From Bacteroidota bacterium (GTDB taxonomy: Bacteria; Bacteroidota; Bacteroidia; Chitinophagales; LD1), in NCBI GenBank assembly GCA_018267385.1, contig JAFDYN010000014.1, positions 58,950 to 122,949 of the forward strand: 64,000 bases of DNA, read 5' to 3'. The notes below the pieces were generated by a model, which saw only the letters and a program-made list of their open reading frames with translations, was not told the origin of the DNA and searched no databases. Each line of letters opens with the position of its first letter. The stretch's first letter is position 1. Shown piece by piece: positions 61,257-64,000 of this stretch. A program made the position numbers and the translations under genes.

Positions 61257-63112
61257 TAGTTTTGGTTTTTGTCAAAGGTAGGATTTTTTACTGTGTCGTA
61301 GCTAGCTTCGGGCCGGGACTTTACTAAAGGCAGTAAATGGGACACGATAAAGTCGCGTCTACTTGAGGCCAAATTGTGAAGCTCCATTGGATCGATGGCT
61401 ACATCATAAAGTTCTTCTTTGCCCGGTGTGGCTGTATAGATGTATTTGTAAAGATGCCCGCTGTCTGCCTCCGGCCGGTAGATGATCATGTATTTTGCCT
61501 CACCGGTCTCTAGCTGGTCTTTGCCCGTCTCGTGAAAAGTATAGCGCGCAGTATCCGGTAGCAGTAGCGAGCGCCCCTGCCAGGTAGATGGCTCGGGCAG
61601 GCCGAGCCTGTCCACTATGGTAGGTGCTATATCTATGTGATTGGCCAGTGACCTGTTTTGATAGACCTGCGTACTGTCATCTATGATGATGAGCGGCACG
61701 GCGGTCTGCGGGTCATAGAGCCAGTCTACGTGGCCAGACACACCATGCTCACCCAGACCCTGACCGTGATCTGCAGTGATGACCACCATGCTGTTTTGCA
61801 GGTATCCCTTTTGCGCCAGCATTGCCATGAGCTGACGGATGATGTCGTCAGCCTGTATGACTTTATTGTCATATTCATTTACCGCCGCCTGTCCGTTCAT
61901 GCCTTGAGTAGCGAGGCTCTTTTTATAGGGCTTGAAAACAGCATAGCGATCCTGCAGTGCACCTGTCTCATGCGTAGACTGCAGGTGAAAGTAAAAGAAG
62001 GATGGTGTGCTGCCATAGGCCGGTACTTTGTCTAAGCCCTCCAGCAGCACCCTGTCATCTTTGAAATAATACTTCCTGGAGTCCTTGCCATCAAAGTACA
62101 TAGTACAGTCATCTGAGTAGAACTTCGCCATATTATACCATTCCTTATGTGCACCGGATATAAAGGTATAAGTGTAGTAGCCCTGATCATGCAGCAGCCC
62201 GATGATATTGAAACCATTCACCGCGCAGTCTTCCCACTCACGTGATAGCAGGATACTGGTCACGCCGCAGAGGGTACTGGCACAGGTAGAGTAGCATTTA
62301 TCTACCCGCACGGCGTGACCGGACCGGATAATGCTATCGAGATAGGGCGATGTATGGCGGCTATAGCCGTATGCAGAGAGGTGGTCAGCCCGCAGCGCAT
62401 CTACTATGATGAGCATGACATGTTTAGGTGCAGGGATGTGCTCGGTCATGCGGTAGCTGTCTCGCGTCCTCGTGTCTACCCAACCGGCATGGATTCGCCG
62501 CTGGCTAAAAAGAGGATTGTCTTTGACCCCCCACATATGATCGAATAGCATGACCATGAGTGGCTCGCCACGCAGGTGAGCGAAGCGTTTGGCGCGGAGC
62601 AGCAACGGACTGGTGATGACCACCAGAGCCAGGAGCGCTATGAGCACCCGGCGTCTCACCATCACGGCAGACCAGAGATCTGTCAGTGCGGAGTGTATAT
62701 ACCCGGATAAGATAAGACAGGCCACTAATGGGGTAGCTATAAATACTGTGATAGCGAGTGCTACCTCTTTATATGAAAATGGCAAGGAACGCAGGAAGCC
62801 ATCAAGGTCTCTGAAATACGTGCCCAGGATGCGGACGGTCACGATGTCTCCCCAGAAGTGCACACTACCAAAGATGAGCACGTAGAAGAATAGCACTTTC
62901 ACAATATACAGGCCCAGCAGCGTGGCAGATGCATAGCGCGAGCCGATCCATGTGGCTATCGCTGCGATGACGAACAGCGAGCCGGTTTGCACCGCTACCA
63001 TCACCACGATATGCAATGGTACTAATATGAACGGCAGGTGGTAAACCTGCTGCCATATCCATATCAGTAACAGCGACAAAGCATAAAAGAAGAATAACAG
63101 CCTGTATTTCAC
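61256..63112 (-). CDS. Sulfatase/phosphoethanolamine-transferase-like membrane enzyme
   Basis: 618 aa from a GTG at 63112. Residues 1-175 hold about five membrane helices; the rest is a periplasmic alkaline-phosphatase-superfamily domain. Metal site: Asp238 in LIIVDALRADHLSAYG and later TADHGQGLGEHG. The nucleophile region KCYSTCASTLCGVTSILLS carries Ser279/Thr280 rather than the CxPSR formylglycine motif, so it is not a classical sulfatase; EptA or LTA-synthase-like transfer of a phospho-group is more likely. It is coupled to the BI-1 gene. A modifier of lipid A or surface glycans is the best guess. Confidence 0.82.
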   Translation of the reverse strand: MKYRLLFFFYALSLLLIWIWQQVYHLPFILVPLHIVVMVAVQTGSLFVIAAIATWIGSRYASATLLGLYIVKVLFFYVLIFGSVHFWGDIVTVRILGTYFRDLDGFLRSLPFSYKEVALAITVFIATPLVACLILSGYIHSALTDLWSAVMVRRRVLIALLALVVITSPLLLRAKRFAHLRGEPLMVMLFDHMWGVKDNPLFSQRRIHAGWVDTRTRDSYRMTEHIPAPKHVMLIIVDALRADHLSAYGYSRHTSPYLDSIIRSGHAVRVDKCYSTCASTLCGVTSILLSREWEDCAVNGFNIIGLLHDQGYYTYTFISGAHKEWYNMAKFYSDDCTMYFDGKDSRKYYFKDDRVLLEGLDKVPAYGSTPSFFYFHLQSTHETGALQDRYAVFKPYKKSLATQGMNGQAAVNEYDNKVIQADDIIRQLMAMLAQKGYLQNSMVVITADHGQGLGEHGVSGHVDWLYDPQTAVPLIIIDDSTQVYQNRSLANHIDIAPTIVDRLGLPEPSTWQGRSLLLPDTARYTFHETGKDQLETGEAKYMIIYRPEADSGHLYKYIYTATPGKEELYDVAIDPMELHNLASSRRDFIVSHLLPLVKSRPEASYDTVKNPTFDKNQN

Positions 63113-63220
63113 TCTATGAAGATAAACAAAGGCTCACAGGTACATCTGCGAGGGCATAGCATAGATTACAGTAATTCATAAAGATTTGTTAAATATAGCA
63201 GGTAAAACAAGTGGTGGCAA

Positions 63221-63250
63221 TTGTCTGAATGCAAAAAGGCATTAGATTTG
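63221..63250 (+). promoter_or_regulatory. Consensus promoter of the DUF1573 gene
   Basis: TTG (63221-63223), 19 bases, TAGATTTG (63243-63250): an exact TTG-N19-TAnnTTTG match. The leader to the ATG at 63300 is about 45 bases. Confidence 0.7.
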
Positions 63251-63299
63251 TTTAGATCATCACGCAATCAAATTCTTTAATAAAACAATCAAAGACAAA

Positions 63300-63770
63300 A
63301 TGAAAAAGCTTATCCTAATGCTCGCCGCCGTAGGTACATTCGCCTTCGCTCACGCGCAAGAAGCCACTCCGGCTGCTGACCCAAATGCTCCTGAGATCAA
63401 ATTTGAAACCAAGAACATAGACTACGGTAAGGTAGTAAAGGGTGACGAAAACAACGCGGTTCGTTACTTTAAGTTTAAAAACGTGGGCAAGTCTCCACTG
63501 ATCATCTCCAGCTGCCACGGCTCATGCGGCTGCACAGTGCCTCAATGCCCTACAGAGGCGATCCTGCCTGGCAAGGATGGCCAGATCAAGGTACACTATG
63601 ATATCAACCGTCTGGGCAACTTCACGAAGACTGTGACTGTAAGCTCTAACGCTAAGAACAACAATGAAGTACTCCAGATCAATGGCGTAGTAGAAGAAAA
63701 GCCAGGTGCCGCTGCTCCGGCTGCTACTCCGGCTCCGGCTACTCAGCCAGCTCCTACTCCTAAGAAGTAA
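63300..63770 (+). CDS. DUF1573 domain exported protein
   Basis: 156 aa. Signal peptide ending AHAQ (20). The DUF1573 domain covers ~32-130: IKFETKNIDYGKVVKGDEN, then YFKFKNVGKSPLIISSCHGSCGCTVPQ with its CGC motif and IKVHYDINRLGNFTKTVTV. This is an Ig-like (MSP/HYDIN-type) fold common in Bacteroidota exported proteins. A Pro/Ala/Thr-rich tail (PATQPAPTPKK) ends it. The strong promoter and own terminator suggest high expression. Function unknown. Codons are strongly biased, in line with abundance. Confidence 0.88.
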   Translation: MKKLILMLAAVGTFAFAHAQEATPAADPNAPEIKFETKNIDYGKVVKGDENNAVRYFKFKNVGKSPLIISSCHGSCGCTVPQCPTEAILPGKDGQIKVHYDINRLGNFTKTVTVSSNAKNNNEVLQINGVVEEKPGAAAPAATPAPATQPAPTPKK

Positions 63771-63795
63771 TAGCACAACCGTTATAAATGATACA

Positions 63796-63830
63796 GGCGG
63801 GTCTCCTCATAGGGACCCGTCTTTGTTTTT
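63796..63830 (+). terminator. Rho-independent terminator after the DUF1573 gene
   Basis: A 10-bp stem (GGCGGGTCTC / GGGACCCGTC, 8 pairs plus G-T), 6-base loop, then TTTGTTTTT. Confidence 0.75.
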
Positions 63831-63832
63831 AG

Positions 63833-63840
63833 TATTTTTG
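63833..63840 (+). promoter_or_regulatory. TAnnTTTG-type box before rlmN
   Basis: TATTTTTG fits the consensus and lies 8 bases before the rlmN ATG, so any leader would be very short. It overlaps the T-run area of the terminator before it. Confidence 0.35.
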
Positions 63841-63848
63841 CCAGCGCC

Positions 63849-64000
63849 ATGAGCACCACACTGACCGACATACGCAAACTATCTAAAGAGGACATCGCCG
63901 CTGCCTTTGTGGCGATGGGCGAGCCTAAGTTTCGCGGAGTGCAGGTATATGAGTGGCTCTGGCAAAAGTCTGTACGGTCCTTTGATGAAATGACCAACCT
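63849..64000 (+). CDS. rlmN: 23S rRNA/tRNA (adenine-C2) methyltransferase RlmN, N-terminus only
   Basis: 50 codons from ATG 63849 to the window edge, no stop. The visible part TDIRKLSKEDIAAAFVAMGE, then KFRGVQVYEWLWQKSVRSF and DEMTNL is the conserved N-terminal accessory domain of RlmN, a radical-SAM enzyme that methylates A2503 of 23S rRNA and A37 of tRNAs. The CxxxCxxC cluster motif lies beyond the edge, so the call rests on this domain alone. Confidence 0.85.
   Translation, partial: MSTTLTDIRKLSKEDIAAAFVAMGEPKFRGVQVYEWLWQKSVRSFDEMTN

Noticed and set aside
61256..63112. Classical formylglycine sulfatase
   Set aside because: No CxPSR or SxPSR motif; the Ser/Thr nucleophile region and membrane part fit phosphoethanolamine/LTA-type transferases better.

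Overview
The window comes from a member of the phylum Bacteroidota. The evidence is the type IX secretion translocon gene sprA directly behind ruvA, three proteins with T9SS-type C-terminal sorting domains, Bacteroidota-restricted families (DUF2480, DUF2279, DUF4292, PID-CTERM), a transketolase split into two subunits, and promoters of the TTG-N19-TAnnTTTG type. Base composition is near 50 % GC. A Chitinophagales/Sphingobacteriia-like lineage is plausible but the sequence does not prove it. I saw no tRNA, rRNA, CRISPR array, insertion sequence or prophage.

Layout. 1-2.2 kb (minus): a collagen-like surface protein cut by the window edge and a T9SS type B (CHU_C) protein. 2.4-7.2 kb: asd, then a minus-strand run of split transketolase, ECF sigma factor, membrane anti-sigma-like protein and a small exported protein. 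7.3-20.2 kb is mostly housekeeping: beta-carbonic anhydrase, an IcmF-like B12/GTPase protein without its mutase domain, a TPR protein, DUF2480, a lytic transglycosylase, murA (Asp in place of the catalytic Cys), a YdcF-like protein, an alpha/beta hydrolase, an EEP-family protein, udk, tatA and gatA. 20.3-33.1 kb: a T9SS protein with dockerin-like and possible cohesin-like parts, ruvA, sprA (2485 aa), a DUF4292 lipoprotein and an EnvC-like factor. 33.2-40.3 kb: two amidohydrolase-family genes, the relic end of a third, an orphan membrane protein, an ERG24-type sterol reductase homologue and an SDR. 40.4-48 kb: DUF2279, an MFS transporter, heme A synthase, an OmpA/TSP3 protein and typA.

48.2-53.4 kb is the most system-like part. 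A promoter overlapped by two 7-1-7 inverted repeats that look like Fur operators precedes a porin, a Rieske lipoprotein, an IsdG/HmoA-type heme monooxygenase with its Asn/Trp/His triad, two small unknown proteins, an imelysin lipoprotein and a di-heme cytochrome c oxidoreductase. I read it as an iron-repressed heme/iron handling module with uncharacterised small components.

53.7-64 kb: a 1724-aa T9SS adhesin followed by a 69-aa PID-CTERM protein, a membrane-anchored CHK-type kinase, a Bax-inhibitor-1 protein with a sulfatase/phosphoethanolamine-transferase-like protein, a DUF1573 protein behind a consensus promoter, and the start of rlmN. Cell-envelope and surface export functions dominate the window (T9SS, OmpA, lytic enzymes, adhesins).
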